A DNA stretch of 64,000 nucleotides from Muscardinus avellanarius (GCA_963383645.1 OY726578.1:21158592-21222591); one strand, 5' to 3'. Counted from the stretch's first letter, positions 42,940 through 53,619 are shown. The notes: generated by a model from the letters alone, not told the origin. Numbers and translations are program-made.

Positions 42940-43143
42940 GCTGGGCATGGTGGCACACACCTGTAATCCCAGTACTTGAGAGGCTGAGACAAGAAGATCG
43001 CAGGTTCGAGGCCAGCCTCAGCAACTTAGGGAGACCTTCAGCGATTTAATGAGACCCTGTTTCAAAATTTAAAAAAAAAAAAGGGCTGGGAATGTAGCTC
43101 GGAGGTAGAATGCCGTTGGGCTTGATCCGCAGTTCCAAAAAAA
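42940..43143 (+). mobile_element. MEN-type SINE, O
   Basis: Old copy preceded by (CTTTT)n at 42858-42890. Confidence 0.88.
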
Positions 43144-43613
43144 GAGTTATTACAAGTAAAAATGTTTTATAGACTTTATTTACATATATAGTTATGTATA
43201 ACATATATGTATATATAGCATATTTATATGTAACATATATTTTATATACAGAGAGAGACATAGATACATTATGCACACATATATTAGTCCCCTGCAGGTG
43301 TAGGTTCCCATTTGCAGTCCCAGATACTTAAGAGACTGAGCAAGAGAATTACTTGAACCAGAATTTCAAGGCTGGCCTGTGCAACCCAGCAAGACTCCAT
43401 CACGAAATACACACATACATGCATGCCTAGTTATAATAAGTCTACGACAAAAGTTATTGATGATAATTACCATCACTATTCCCCGGGTTGATAAGCACAG
43501 GTGTCTACCCACACATCTAAATGAGAAACCCAGCAAGCCATCTCTTGTGGTACCAGGGATGGAACCAAGGGGCATTGTACCTGTGAGCTACACCCCTAGC
43601 CCTATTTTTAGTC

Positions 43614-43728
43614 TATTTATTTATTTATTTATTTATTTATTACTTTTTATTTTTTATTTATTACTTTTTATTTATTTACTTATTACTTTTTATTTTTTAT
43701 TTATTTATTTTATTTATTTTATTTATTT
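43614..43728. repeat. (TTTA)n expanded tail
   Basis: 115 bp of TTTA/TTTTA, the A-tail of the antisense Y1 copy that follows. Confidence 0.95.
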
Positions 43729-43905
43729 TTGGTGGTACTGGGGTTCCTGGAAGCCCTTCTACCTCCGGGCTACACTCCCAGACCTATTTTATTTTTTTGG
43801 AAACAGGGTCTCTTAAGCCAGCGCGGCTGGCTTCTAACCTGTGCCATCCTCCTGTCTCCGCCTCCCAAGCGTGGGGATGACAAGCGTGCGCCACCACGCC
43901 TGGCT
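43729..43905 (-). mobile_element. MEN-type SINE, Y1 (nested)
   Basis: Complete antisense young copy in the linker of the O copy. Confidence 0.93.
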
Positions 43906-44050
43906 TATTCTTTGTTTTGAAACAGGGTCTCATTAAGTTGCAGAAGGCCTCACTAAGTACCTGAGGCTGGCGGTGAACCTGGGATCCCTGTCTCAGTCTC
44001 CCAAGTACTGGGATGACAAGTGTGCCCCACCACGCCCAGCTGATTAGCTT

Positions 44051-44249
44051 GATTTATTTATTTTATTTATTTATTTTGGTGGTACTAGGGATGGAACCCT
44101 TCTCCGGGCTACACTCCCATACCTATTTTTTATATTTTATTTGGAAACATGGTCTCTTAAGCCAGCAAGGCTGGCTTCGAACCTGCGCAATCCTCCTGTC
44201 TCCGCCTCCCAAGCGCGGGGATGACAAGCGTGTGCCACCACGCCCGGCT
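44051..44249 (-). mobile_element. MEN-type SINE, Y1
   Basis: Antisense young copy with a right-half deletion (GGGATGGAACCCTTCTCCGG). Target duplication GATTAGCTT / GATTAACTT (44042-44050, 44250-44258). Confidence 0.92.
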
Positions 44250-44295
44250 GATTAACTTTATTTTAAATAGCATCCTAGACGTACTACCAACAAAT

Positions 44296-44301
<6 letters not shown>

Positions 44302-44341
<40 letters not shown>
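44302..44341. repeat. (CT)n microsatellite
   Basis: About 20 CT units. Confidence 0.95.
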
Positions 44342-44353
<12 letters not shown>

Positions 44354-44365
44354 GTAAATTTATTT

Positions 44366-44562
44366 GCAGGACTAGGGATTGAATCCAGAGGAAGTCTCCC
44401 TCTGAGCTATGCCCCTAGCTCTATTTTATTTTTATTTTGAAACAGAGGTTCACTAAGTTGCAGAGGGCCTAAGGCGGGGAGGCTGGCTTTGAACCTGCGA
44501 TCCTCCTGTCTCAGCCTCCCAAGTACTGGGACCACAGGCGTGTGCTAGCCACGGGCCTGGCT
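44366..44562 (-). mobile_element. MEN-type SINE, O
   Basis: Antisense old copy. Confidence 0.88.
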
Positions 44563-45612
44563 ATCGCTGTGAACTGCAATGTCCTTCCTTGGCTGGTATT
44601 GCCCACATTGATGAGCCAAGAAGATCACAGGATGGTGCTGCGTCTATCATAACATGGGGGACGGTTCAAGGACCAGACTGGCTTCCTCTGAAGCCGCCGC
44701 GGGCCGGGGTGCTGCCTTCCCACCCGGGAGGCGCAGCTATATTCAGGTGGGACCAATCTGGTTTTGCAGGGCCTCAGAGGGCCAGCAAGAGACGGGCGCA
44801 GGGGGCGGGGCGCAGATGGCTTCTAGCACCAGCTTCTCCAAAGACACTCATGGAAGAGGTCCCGGCTGGGTATGAGAGAGGGAAGTCACCCGTCGACACG
44901 TGACCACGCTGGCTCCCCTCCAAGATTCTCTCAGACTCTGATACTGCAGCCCGAGCTATAAGTACAGGACCCGGGGCTGTAAAGGAAGAAAGGCCTGGAC
45001 GGGTCGCCTTCGGCCCCAGCCCCTGGGCCGGCTGCTTTCGCTGGAGGATCTGGGGGCCGGTTCACAGAGGCAAAGGGCTACGGGGCACGGCTCAGCGCTC
45101 CGGGGTCAACTCTCAGGCGATGGTACCAGAGCCCACAGGATGGAGAAGTGGGGGGAAGGAAGGAGGAAAGGAGAAAAGAAAGGAGCTCCCAGGGAGACAG
45201 GATGTGCAGGATAGTCTAGACACACTGCATCCAGTCAGCCGGAGGAAATAAAACAAGAGAAATCTGGAGTCCGCCTGTCCAGGAGTCCAGGGTCTCCAAT
45301 GCTCCTGGCTGCCCCGCCAACCAAAATGCCAGCCCTGCAGGGCCGGCGCCCCGCCGCTCCCCAGGGTGGTGACCCCGGCCTCCTGGCGCCGCGCCTCCCA
45401 TCCGCCACGGCTGGGGCAGCCTAAAGGTGCGCTACGCCTCATACCGCTCATGGTCCCCCATGACAAAATCCCAACACCGTGAACGGAAGAAAACTTCTGT
45501 CTTTTAATATTTCTTCCAGGCTTTTTCTCTTGAACGATCTGTCATTGAAATTCAGCATGAGATTTTTTTTTTTTTTTAAGTTTTCTACTGCTTAAGAAAA
45601 AGTGCTCTTGAA
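44563..45612. other. GRK3: Repeat-poor stretch, possible LTR debris at left
   Basis: GGACCAATCTGGTTTTGCAGG (44751) shares CCAATCTGGT with 24395. The rest is GC-rich and unrecognised. Confidence 0.4.
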
Positions 45613-45832
45613 GCCAGGCATGGTGGCGCATGCGTGTTGTAATCCCCGTGTTTGGGAGGCAGAGACAGGAGGATCATGCAGGTTCGAGGCCAGCCGCGCT
45701 GGCTTAAGAGACCCTGTTTCCAAATAAAAATATAAAAAATAGGTCTGGGAGTGTAGCCTGGAGGTAGAAGGGCTTCCAGGAACCCGAGTGCCACCAAAAT
45801 AAATAAATAAATAAATAAACAAACAAACTAAA
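45613..45832 (+). mobile_element. MEN-type SINE, Y1
   Basis: Young copy, (AAAT)n(AAAC)n tail running into an ID-half remnant. Confidence 0.9.
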
Positions 45833-45838
45833 AAAAAT

Positions 45839-45903
45839 AGGGCTGGGAGTGTAGCTTGGAGGTACAATGCCCCTGGGTTCCAGTTCCATCCACAGTACTG
45901 CAA
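45839..45903 (+). mobile_element. ID-half SINE remnant
   Basis: Right half only (GGGCTGGGAGTGTAGCTTGG). Its left half is missing, so it is probably what is left of a host SINE. Confidence 0.8.
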
Positions 45904-45947
45904 AAAAAAAAAAAAAAGTATAGGAGTTTTGTGGGTTGTATTATTTT

Positions 45948-46143
45948 GTGTGTGGGGGGGGCAGAGGCATTCTACCTCCAAGCTATATCCCATCCCCGGC
46001 CTCTTTTTTAATTCTTTTTTTTTAAATAGGATCTCACTAAGTTGCTGAAGGTTTTGCTAAGTTGCTGAGGCTGGCCTCAAACCTGCAATCCTACCTCAGC
46101 CTCCCAAGTACTGGGATTACAGGCATGCACCACCATGCCCAGC
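45948..46143 (-). mobile_element. MEN-type SINE, O
   Basis: Antisense old copy preceded by (TG)/(G)n. Confidence 0.86.
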
Positions 46144-46314
46144 AATTAGCGCAGGTGCACCTGTTCCTTGCGGTACCAGAGACATGTGTGCGCTCCTGGC
46201 CTCAGTGTGGTGGCTCGGTGAGGTAGAAGGAACCAGGCTGGGGAACCTGGCTCCAACTCTGCCTCCACCACCTCGCGCTGTTACCCTGGCTTCCCTTGCC
46301 TGGCTTCTCTGAGC

Positions 46315-46394
<80 letters not shown>
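46315..46394. repeat. (CA)n(CT)n microsatellite
   Basis: About 22 CA units then about 18 CT units. Confidence 0.95.
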
Positions 46395-46397
<3 letters not shown>

Positions 46398-47047
46398 AAA
46401 TGAGCCTGGGTCTCTTGCCAGGGAGGTCTGGTTTGGGGGAGCAGATGAACTATGTCTGCCAACTGTCTGGCAGGCGTAAGTTCCCCATAAAGGGTGGCTA
46501 CTATGTTATCCTCTGGTTGACCTTTGATTTTTCCTTCCCTTCCTGGGGCTCCGGGCCCTGGGGAGTCCTGTTCCCCAAAAGCCTGCTCTGCAGTGACCCC
46601 CTGAAGCCTGGACACCTGGGTCTCTGTCCCCTTCCCTGCCCGCACAGACCTGGCATAGCCAGGTTTGGGGTGCTGGGCAGGAGACTGTCTCTACCTACAC
46701 GCTGCCCTGCAGTCGGGCCGCCTGGACCGCCACGAGATCGCAGGGGCTCAAGCCTTTCGCGATGCTCCGCTGGGGCCGACGCTAGGTCCAAAATTGATTG
46801 CGCCAGAACATCCATTTCTAAGAGCCGACAGCTCACGAGGCCCTTGCATCTTGGAGTTGCCAGCACAAATTAACTTTGACCAGGAACGAGGTAATAAGGG
46901 AAGGGAAGGTCAGAACAAATTACCTCTTCCCTCTGTCCCTGAGTAAAGAAAGGAGAAGAACACCCCAACTATTTTAGACATGATGCTCATTTTAGAGATA
47001 AAGCATGTTCTCCTCCTAAAGATTAGTCTTTATTTGTTTTGCCCCGT
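46395..47047. other. GRK3: Repeat-free island in intron 1
   Basis: About 650 bp without SINEs. 46780-46930 contains CCAGCACAAATTAACTTTGACC and a repeated GGGAAGG purine stretch. No exon recognised. Confidence 0.45.
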
Positions 47048-47116
47048 GTTGGGGCTTAACCCAGGACGTCATGCATGCCGGTCAAGGGTTCCACCGCTGA
47101 GCTACAGCCCCAGCTC
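47048..47116 (-). mobile_element. Free-standing ID element
   Basis: Antisense ID (CCACCGCTGAGCTACAGCCCCAGC), full-length, without a B1 half. Confidence 0.82.
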
Positions 47117-47172
47117 TTTTTGTATTTTGAAAACTGGGGGGGTCTCACTAAACACAGGTTTCTTTCTTTCTT

Positions 47173-47214
47173 TGGTACTGGGAATTAAACCCAGGGCATT
47201 CTACCTATAAGCTA

Positions 47215-47260
<46 letters not shown>

Positions 47261-47398
47261 ACGCCACACTTTTATCTTTTGACTTTTTATTTCAAAACAG
47301 GGTCTCACTGAGTTGCCGCGACTGTCTTCAAACCTATGATCCTCCGGACTCAGCCTCCCAAATACTGGGATCGCAGTCCCACACCACCATGCCTGGTC
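47173..47398 (-). mobile_element. MEN-type SINE, O, with (CA)n in the linker
   Basis: Right half, then (CA)22 at 47215-47258, then the left half ending ACCACCATGCCTGG. The internal linker has itself become a microsatellite. Confidence 0.85.
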
Positions 47399-47469
47399 CA
47401 TCTGTTCTTTTAACATTGACTTTTCAGATCCAAGATGCAGAATACCCTTCAACACACACACACAAGGAG

Positions 47470-48872
47470 GAATTCTCTCAAATTCTCAGCTCACTCATCG
47501 GCGCTAGCAACTAACCCAGAATAAACTCCATTCCCTCGGAACGAAGAAACCCCCACGAGTCTGCAAGATCAATTATACCTAGCAGTTTTACCAACGGGAG
47601 GATGCGAACTACCACGTTACTATGTTACCAAGTCTGGATACTTCTTCAAAGGGGAACATTAGCAAGTTATTTTAAAACCCTTAGCAAACATCACGTGTTC
47701 TATGAATACAGAGAAATAGAATACAGAGAACTAAAATACAGGAAAATAGAAGAGAGCCCAATGCTACTTGTCTGGGGCTAAACACAATCTTCACTCCACA
47801 CGCTTGAGAACACACAGCTTTCATGCTCGACTCTTTCCCGGCAGACGATCTGAAGGGAGAGAGAGCCGGGTCGGCCAGAGTCCTCAGGCAGGTTCACAGA
47901 AATGGCTCTACCTCAACCCGTGTCCCGAGTCGGGACAACATACAGCACCGGGTCTTCGCGATGTACCTTTCCATGAGGTACTTGGTAAACTCGGCGATAG
48001 ATCATTCGGAATATTCAGTGTCCAGTGAACACAAGGGAAGCTCCAGGGGGAAAGGACCAAGTTTCCGGCTCCTCAGCTTCTTCCAACTCTGAGATGCCAA
48101 GTCAGCCCAAGGCCACTGTATTTGAAAGGGGCCCACGGAGCCCCAAAACCTTAGGTAAAGACGTCTTAACCACGCCAGGGTGTAAAACGCCGGCGGCCCT
48201 CCATAGACCTCTGCCTACGAATTAACCCTACTTAAAGAGAGGGCTCTTTCCTGCCACGGCATAGGCCGCCTGGCACCTGTTCCCAGACTCTTGTCTTAGC
48301 TGCGCCTGCCCGGTGAGTCCTTTACCACTCCCAATAACCTATCAGCGGCTACATTAGCTCAACAAATTCCTGCAGACTGAAGCAGCTACGTAATTTGAAC
48401 AAACAGTCAGCTTTTGCAGGATTTACACTCATTGGCTCCTTAACTGAATCGTGTGTCAACATAACAGACCTGGAGCCTCCTGTCGTCTCAGGAAAGCAAA
48501 ATCTCCCCTGGGCTACAGGTTCCACTTACAGGGAGGTCGCCTCGTACCGCGCCTCCCTTCTCCCTTCTGGACTAGCTAGCCAGCGTGTGATGCCGCCGCC
48601 TTTCTGTTGAAACCGGTGGAATAACTAAGATGAGGAAGTACAAACGGAATACTTTAGTGACTTCCAATAAGTAACTGGGAGGGGGGTGTCAATAGTGGTG
48701 GGCCTCTGGCAAGTTCTCTTTCGGATGCAAAAACTGCAAATCTTAACTTCTTTTTAAAGAACACCCAAGACTGGTGGTCCAGTCTCACAGGAAAATGTAA
48801 AAACTTATCAGTAACATTTGACCAGTACCCTTTAGCAAGGAGTAAAGCCATCCTGGCATTCAGAGTCATTAT
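47470..48872. other. GRK3: 1.4-kb repeat-free island in intron 1
   Basis: The longest repeat-free stretch of the intron, 2.6 kb from exon 1. No exon recognised. It may hold intronic regulatory DNA, by position only. Confidence 0.5.
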
Positions 48873-49070
48873 GGTGTGTGTGTGTATGTGTGTGTGTGTG
48901 TTATCGGGGGTGGGACTCAGGGGCATTCTACTTCTGAGCTACACCCCCAGCTCTATTTTTTAAAGTTGGAAACAAGGTCTTGTTAGGTTGCTGAGGCTGG
49001 CTGCGAACCTGAGATCCTCCTGTCTCAGCCTCCCAAGGACCGGGCTAACTGCACGTCACCATGCCTGGCT
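48873..49070 (-). mobile_element. MEN-type SINE, O, with (TG)n tail
   Basis: (TG)n at 48873-48900, then an antisense copy lacking one middle segment. Confidence 0.86.
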
Positions 49071-49487
49071 CCTGCTACAGCATCTGAACACGAAATCAAC
49101 TTTCTTATGGGATCTAGAAGCCCTCCAAGACCCCAATCCCAGATCGAGCGGGTAGCTTCGCTGAGAAAAATTTGCAAGACATTTGATCCCCTAATCCCAC
49201 AGTAACAGAATACTAAGCCCTGACTGTTAGTAGGTAACTGGTTATATTACAAAATCAAAGCCTGTGCCATTGAGATAAATACTAAACAAATTAGAATCCC
49301 TGGAGGAGGCTCCATTGGCCTAATTCAAGAGTCTGTTTGAAAAATAGCAACAGAATAGCAATTACCAAAGGGCTGTTTCCTAAAATTACTCTCCTGTTGA
49401 CATTTCTCAATTCCAAAATGTCAAGAGAAACAAGCTCACCCTCACCATGTCTCCCTTAAAGAAAGCATTATTAAAAACACCACCAAA

Positions 49488-49489
<2 letters not shown>
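49071..49489. other. GRK3: Repeat-free AT-rich island in intron 1
   Basis: No repeat. Words such as CTCCATTGGCCTAATTC and GATAAATACTAAACAAATTAG give it an enhancer-like composition. Inference only. Confidence 0.4.
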
Positions 49490-49526
<37 letters not shown>

Positions 49527-49528
49527 TA
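49490..49528. repeat. (AAT)n microsatellite
   Basis: About 13 units. Confidence 0.95.
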
Positions 49529-49620
49529 AGTGTTCGCACAAGGAAGTGGATGCCCTAGACCCACAAGTCTGTTCTTAAAAAGCAGAAGTCACAGTCAGTC
49601 CAAAACACCAAGGAAGAAAA

Positions 49621-49648
49621 CCCCCCCCCCACACACACACACACACAA
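49621..49648. repeat. (C)n(CA)n microsatellite
   Basis: 10 C followed by CA units. Confidence 0.93.
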
Positions 49649-50163
49649 GGTCCTAATTTTAGCAACAGTATCTACCCCTGGGGGGGGGAGGGACAGAATG
49701 TCCAGTTGATAGTTATTGATTTTATATAGAGAAACTAAGTATTTAAGACTTCCTGGCCCCAGGGAGGGTACAGAAGGCAGGCAGGCGAGAAAGAAATTAA
49801 GCCTTTTGATATCTCATTTGTAGAAAACAACATTTGTACAGTTGTTTTTATTGAAATTTAGGTATGGTTGGGCGAGGTGTAGGGGGATCCTTGTTCTCTA
49901 AATAACATTACCCATCTGCCCAGAATTTTAAACAGCGCTGATTTTCCCCGAGCTTCTTCGCTTCTGTTAAACCCACACGGCCCCCGAGGTCTGCGCTCTC
50001 TCCTGACTGACTTGGTGAGAAGCAACTCGCCCTCCCACCCCAAGAGAAGGGCCGCTAGGGAAAGGCTTGGGCCAAAACACCTGGCAAACACCACAAATCA
50101 CTCAGAGGGGTCGACGTTTTCTTTGTCACCTGAATGCACTTAAAAAATAATAAACAAACTTGC
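49649..50163. other. GRK3: Repeat-poor intronic stretch
   Basis: About 500 bp, no element recognised. Confidence 0.5.
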
Positions 50164-50320
50164 CAGCGCCTGGGAGGCTGAGACAGGAGGATCTCAGGTT
50201 CACGACCAGCCTCAGCAGCTTGATGAAGCCCAGTTTTAAATTTTAAAAAATAAAATAAAATAGGGCTGGGGGTGTAGCTTGGAGGTAGAAGGTCCCTGGG
50301 CTCAATCCTTAGTACCAAAA
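50164..50320 (+). mobile_element. MEN-type SINE, O, 5' truncated
   Basis: Starts GCCTGGGAGGCTGAGACAGG and lacks the first ~40 bp. Right half complete. Confidence 0.83.
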
Positions 50321-50631
50321 ATTAAAAAGAAAGAAAAAACAAAAAATAAAAAACAATCTGATGACCACTTACTCCCAAAAGATTATTATTTTTCCCCCTA
50401 TGTCAGGAAGCATTGAAGCAACCCTAGGTGTATAATGCTTGAAAGAACTACTGTTTTCAAACAAGAAACCGCTGAGGTTTAGATGCCTGTGTTTTACAGA
50501 ATCGCAGAGTTTCAGATTCTCCATAAAGAGGACACCCCTTCTTGTCCTCTCTTAACCAGAGGCTCTCCTGCACCAACATTCCCGGTTAATCAGAAAAGAG
50601 GTGAGGACCAGAGACCTTGAGTGCACACGCT

Positions 50632-50890
50632 GAAACTGTTGCCCTGTTAAAAGAGGCTGAAACTGTTACCCTGGTAAAAGAGGCTGAAACTGTTGCCCTG
50701 TTAAAAGAGGCTGAAACTGTTGCCCTGGTAAAAGAGGCTGAAACTGTTACCTTGTTAAAAGAGGCTGAAACTGTTGCCCTGGTAAAAGAGGCTGAAACTG
50801 TTACCTTGTTAAAAGAGGCTGAAACTGTTGCCCTGGTAAAAGAGGCTGAAACTGTTACCTTGTTAAAAGAGGCTGAAACTCTGTTGCCCT
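50632..50890. repeat. 27-bp minisatellite with 54-bp higher-order unit
   Basis: Nine complete units and a partial tenth start at 50632, 50659, 50686, 50713, 50740, 50767, 50794, 50821, 50848 and 50875. Each is GAAACTGTT-(G/A)CC(C/T)TG-(G/T)TAAAAGAGGCT. From 50713 two variants alternate strictly (GCCCTGGT then ACCTTGTT), giving three 54-bp higher-order repeats. The unit is a multiple of three, so all frames stay open through it. Confidence 0.97.
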
Positions 50891-51029
50891 GATGCAATAA
50901 AGAGCCTCTCCAAGCCGGTGGGAATAACGTGAGCTAGTGGAATCTTAAAAACCTACCACATCGTACTAAAGAAAAAAAAAACAAAAAACAAAAAACAACC
51001 AACGGTGCATCCTTTAAGATAAAACGCCA

Positions 51030-51790
51030 ACTTGGCAAGGGCTTCACCAAACCGTCCCGACTGGGCAGGGGTGGGGGCCCTTTTGGTCCAGGGATGGACA
51101 AACGCTCGCCGGGTCCCCGTGCGTCCCTCGGGGAACTTGAGCTCAGCCTTCTTTAGGAGAGAGGTGCGAGTTGCAGAAAGCCACTCAGGGCGACACGCTC
51201 GATCCCAGGGAGGGCTCCCGAGTGGGGGTCTGCGCCCGGCACTCCTCCCGGGGCAGGGGGCCCGGGGTCAGGGGGCCCAGGGGCAAACTCAGCCCAAGTA
51301 CCTGGGTCAAAGCACCGCCCGCAGCACTCAGCAGCTAAGGAGCCCAAAGAAATGGGAGGAGGGCGGGGAGCACGGGGGGCAGCCGGGAGCCCCGCGCCCC
51401 CAAGCCAGCGCAGGGCGGGCGGGCGCGGGCCGCCGGCCGGTACCTGGGCTCGGGCAGCGTGATCTTCTTGCTGGCGCGGGCGGCCGGGGTCGCCTTGCTC
51501 TTCTCCATGGCCATGAGGTAGCTGACATCGGCCAGCACGGCCTCCAGGTCCGCCATGATGATGGCGGCGGCTCCGGCCGGCGGCCCGGACCACGCGGGAC
51601 CGGGCACCGGCACGGGACGCGGGACGCGCCCGCCGCCGCCCCGACCTGGGGGGGCCGCCCCGGGGCAGCCCCCCCTGCGCGTGCACGCCGCGCGCGCCCG
51701 GCCCGCGAGGAGGGGGCGCACAACCGTCCGCCCCAGCCTCCTGACCCCGGCCCGCACGCTCCCTCGGGGCGGCCACGAGGGACTTCCTCC
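51030..51790. promoter_or_regulatory. GRK3: CpG island over GRK3 exon 1
   Basis: Very high GC and CpG density, strongest at 51400-51770, covering coding exon 1, the presumed 5' UTR and the start of intron 1. Repeat-free. Typical of a broadly active CpG-island promoter. Confidence 0.88.
51444..51556 (-). CDS. GRK3: GRK3 coding exon 1 (start codon)
   Basis: 113 nt of coding sequence, residues 1-37 plus two bases of codon 38. The protein begins [20 protein letters not shown] and continues [17 protein letters not shown]. The start is the only ATG in this frame, with A at -3 and G at +4 (a strong context). In GRK2/3 the first ~20 residues form the helix that docks on activated receptors. The donor is CAG|GTACCGG. 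KKIT at residues 30-33 may be a species difference from the human and mouse proteins as I remember them. Confidence 0.97.
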
Positions 51791-51820
51791 CGCCTCCGCC
51801 CCCGCCCCCGCCTCCCGCTC
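51557..51820 (-). promoter_or_regulatory. GRK3: GRK3 5' UTR / core promoter with GC boxes
   Basis: Upstream of the ATG on the minus strand, without a TATA box. Clustered Sp1-type GC boxes read CCGCCCCCGCCCCCGCC on the plus strand near 51797-51812. The transcription start cannot be placed exactly. Confidence 0.7.
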
Positions 51821-52170
51821 TCCCTCCTCCTCCCTCCTCCCCTCCTCCTCCCCCTCCTCTCCTCCTCCTCGTCTTGGACCTCCTCCACCTCTCCTCCTCC
51901 TCCCCTCCTCCTCCTGCTCCTCTCAGTCCTCCTCCTCCCCCCTCTTCCTCCTCCTCCTCCTCCTCCTCCTCCTCTGGGACCTCCTCCTCCTGGACCTCCT
52001 CCTCCTCCCCCTTCCTCTTCTCCTCTTCCTCCTCCTCCTGTTCCTCTTGGTCCTTCTCCCCCCCTCCTCCCATCCTCCTCCTCCTCCCACCCCCGTCCTC
52101 CTCCTCCCATCCCCCTCCTCCTTCTCCCATCCTCCTCCTCCTCCTCCCATCCTCCTCCTCCTCCTGCCCT
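51821..52170. repeat. CCT/GGA pyrimidine-purine tract abutting the GRK3 promoter
   Basis: About 350 bp nearly free of A on the plus strand, built of CTCCTC with CTT, CCCC and GGAC interruptions. The strand asymmetry is the same as in the 15.7-16.2 kb GGA array. Long Pro/Ser-rich, Glu-rich and Gly-rich open frames through it are compositional. Confidence 0.93.
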
Positions 52171-53619
52171 CTACCCCAGGGGAGCCCCGGGACCTATGCC
52201 CACCCCCCAAGGGGCATGGGGAGGTCTCTGCTTCGTGCACAGGTCTTACTCAGGTTGAACACTGACCATCACACTGGCCCCGGGACGTCTGGGGGTGACC
52301 CAAGAAACACACGCATTCCACTGGTCCCTACAGGTGAACCTGAAACCACCTTTGAACAACCACGCCCTAGCCGTCTCTGACCATCCGCACTGCAAACCCA
52401 TTAAAGAGAGACCACACGGCCAGAGAAAGTTGCTGGTCTCCGCCACTCCGGTGGGCGGGAGGGCAGTGGGGCAGTCCCCGGAGCCCCCTGCGCTTGGGGA
52501 GCTGGTGGAGGGAGGAGAGCCTCTGCTCTCCCGCACTAGGTGAGAGGAATGGTTCCTTTGGCGCTTGGAGGGAGAGCACTCTGGCTCTGAGCTATCACCA
52601 TCAATTTAAAGGACAAGTAAGGAGTGCCTTCTGAGCACACACCTGCCCCTGGGGCGAATTTAGAGAAGTGGGTAGGCGTCCAGTCCCTGGGTAGGCGTCC
52701 AGTCCCGGGGCAGGAGGGAATTTCCAGCTTCCTGCTCTGTAGGCTCCAAATCTTCTCTACCACTTCCCACCCCCGCTGGGGGTTTTGGTTGCCTCTTCTT
52801 TTTCTGCAGCCCTGCAATAATCCCCATTCAGCATTCTGTGGCACTCAGAATGTTTAAGGGACACACAGAAAGTCTTAGGAAGCCCCAAGCTGGAAATCCC
52901 TTGAACGTCTGTGTCCCTGGGCACGCTGAACTGATACCTGGCTAGAAAGTGGATCGCCTTCTGCCCTGGTTTACAGGGTTGATGCTCCGCCCACCCACCC
53001 AGAAGTGTGTAAGACCCAACTTGGGATAGTTGGTAGAAGGTCCGAGCAGAGGCTGCCGGATCCCATCCTGACGTGAACCCTGCCCACTTGTACCAGACAT
53101 TTCTCAAGACCCAAGACACAGGGTGCATCAGATCCGAAGGGACAGGAGGCTGTAAGAAAATAGAGAGAAAGGGACTGGAGCTGGCCTCAGAGCCCAGAAG
53201 AGAGGCAGCCGGGAACACGCTCCTTCAGGCTCAGGTAGGCATGAGCCAGGGGGCAGACTGGCATCTCTGCCCGCTTCCTTGCCGGAAACAGAAACACAAG
53301 AATGCCCTGTCAGGTCACCCCAGGAGGAAGGGTAAGTTCCCCCCAAGAAGCATACCATAGCATTTACAATCTAATGCCTACAATCGTTCCTTTTTTTTTT
53401 TTTAACATTGGAGAGTACATGTGATCATCAATAAATACATGTACCAGCTTACATTTCCTTGGTCCTTATTAATATTAGTAAATTTTAAAATGTTGTTTGG
53501 GTATTTTTGTGTGTTTGACTGCTTTTTTTTCCCCCAATAGCAATGTGCAGAGAGTTTACAAGATACCTGCTATCAAATCTCTGCTGAATTTCTAATCTTT
53601 TTTTCTTTTCTTTTCTTTT
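52171..53619. other. 5' flanking DNA of GRK3, repeat-poor
   Basis: About 1.4 kb of unique-looking sequence upstream of the promoter. GTAGGCGTCCAGTCC is duplicated in tandem near 52673-52704. No gene recognised. Confidence 0.5.

Larger units (their letters stand above)
43547..44041 (-). mobile_element. MEN-type SINE, O, split by Y1
   Basis: Right half 43547-43612, left half 43906-44041. Between them lie an expanded (TTTA)n tract (43614-43728) and a Y1 copy. Confidence 0.87.
26058..51443 (-). other. GRK3: GRK3 intron 1
   Basis: 25,386 bp between the GTACCGG donor of exon 1 and the pyrimidine-rich acceptor of exon 2. Very repeat-dense at 26-47 kb and repeat-poor at 46.4-51.4 kb, next to the promoter. 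Confidence 0.94.
1..51820 (-). other. GRK3: GRK3 (ADRBK2) gene, 5' portion
   Basis: Three exons on the minus strand read in order (51556-51444, 26057-25981, 3216-3143) and splice in frame into the N-terminus of a GRK2/GRK3-family G-protein-coupled-receptor kinase. Known role of the family: a Gbeta-gamma-recruited cytosolic Ser/Thr kinase that phosphorylates agonist-occupied receptors at the plasma membrane, causing arrestin binding and desensitisation. Exon 3 carries [12 protein letters not shown], the GRK3 form; GRK2 has a different sequence there (NHLEEARPLVEF as I recall it). All three exons have AG acceptor and GT donor dinucleotides where expected. The kinase and PH domains lie beyond the left edge. 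The upstream end is approximate because no transcript start can be read from sequence alone. Confidence 0.95.

Noticed and set aside
47768..48225. Open frames in the 47.5-48.9 kb repeat-free island
   Set aside because: Short overlapping frames without splice sites or domains. Kept only as candidate non-coding conserved DNA.
50586..50897. Repetitive peptides AETVALVKE / TVSASFTRA
   Set aside because: Products of the 27-bp minisatellite. No start context, splice sites or similarity to a known protein.
51032..52258. 408-codon plus-strand open frame, with long minus-strand frames opposite it
   Set aside because: It crosses the CpG island, real GRK3 exon 1 on the other strand, and the CCT/GGA tract. 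The protein is Pro/Ser/Arg low complexity with no domain. GC-rich DNA lacks stops by chance.
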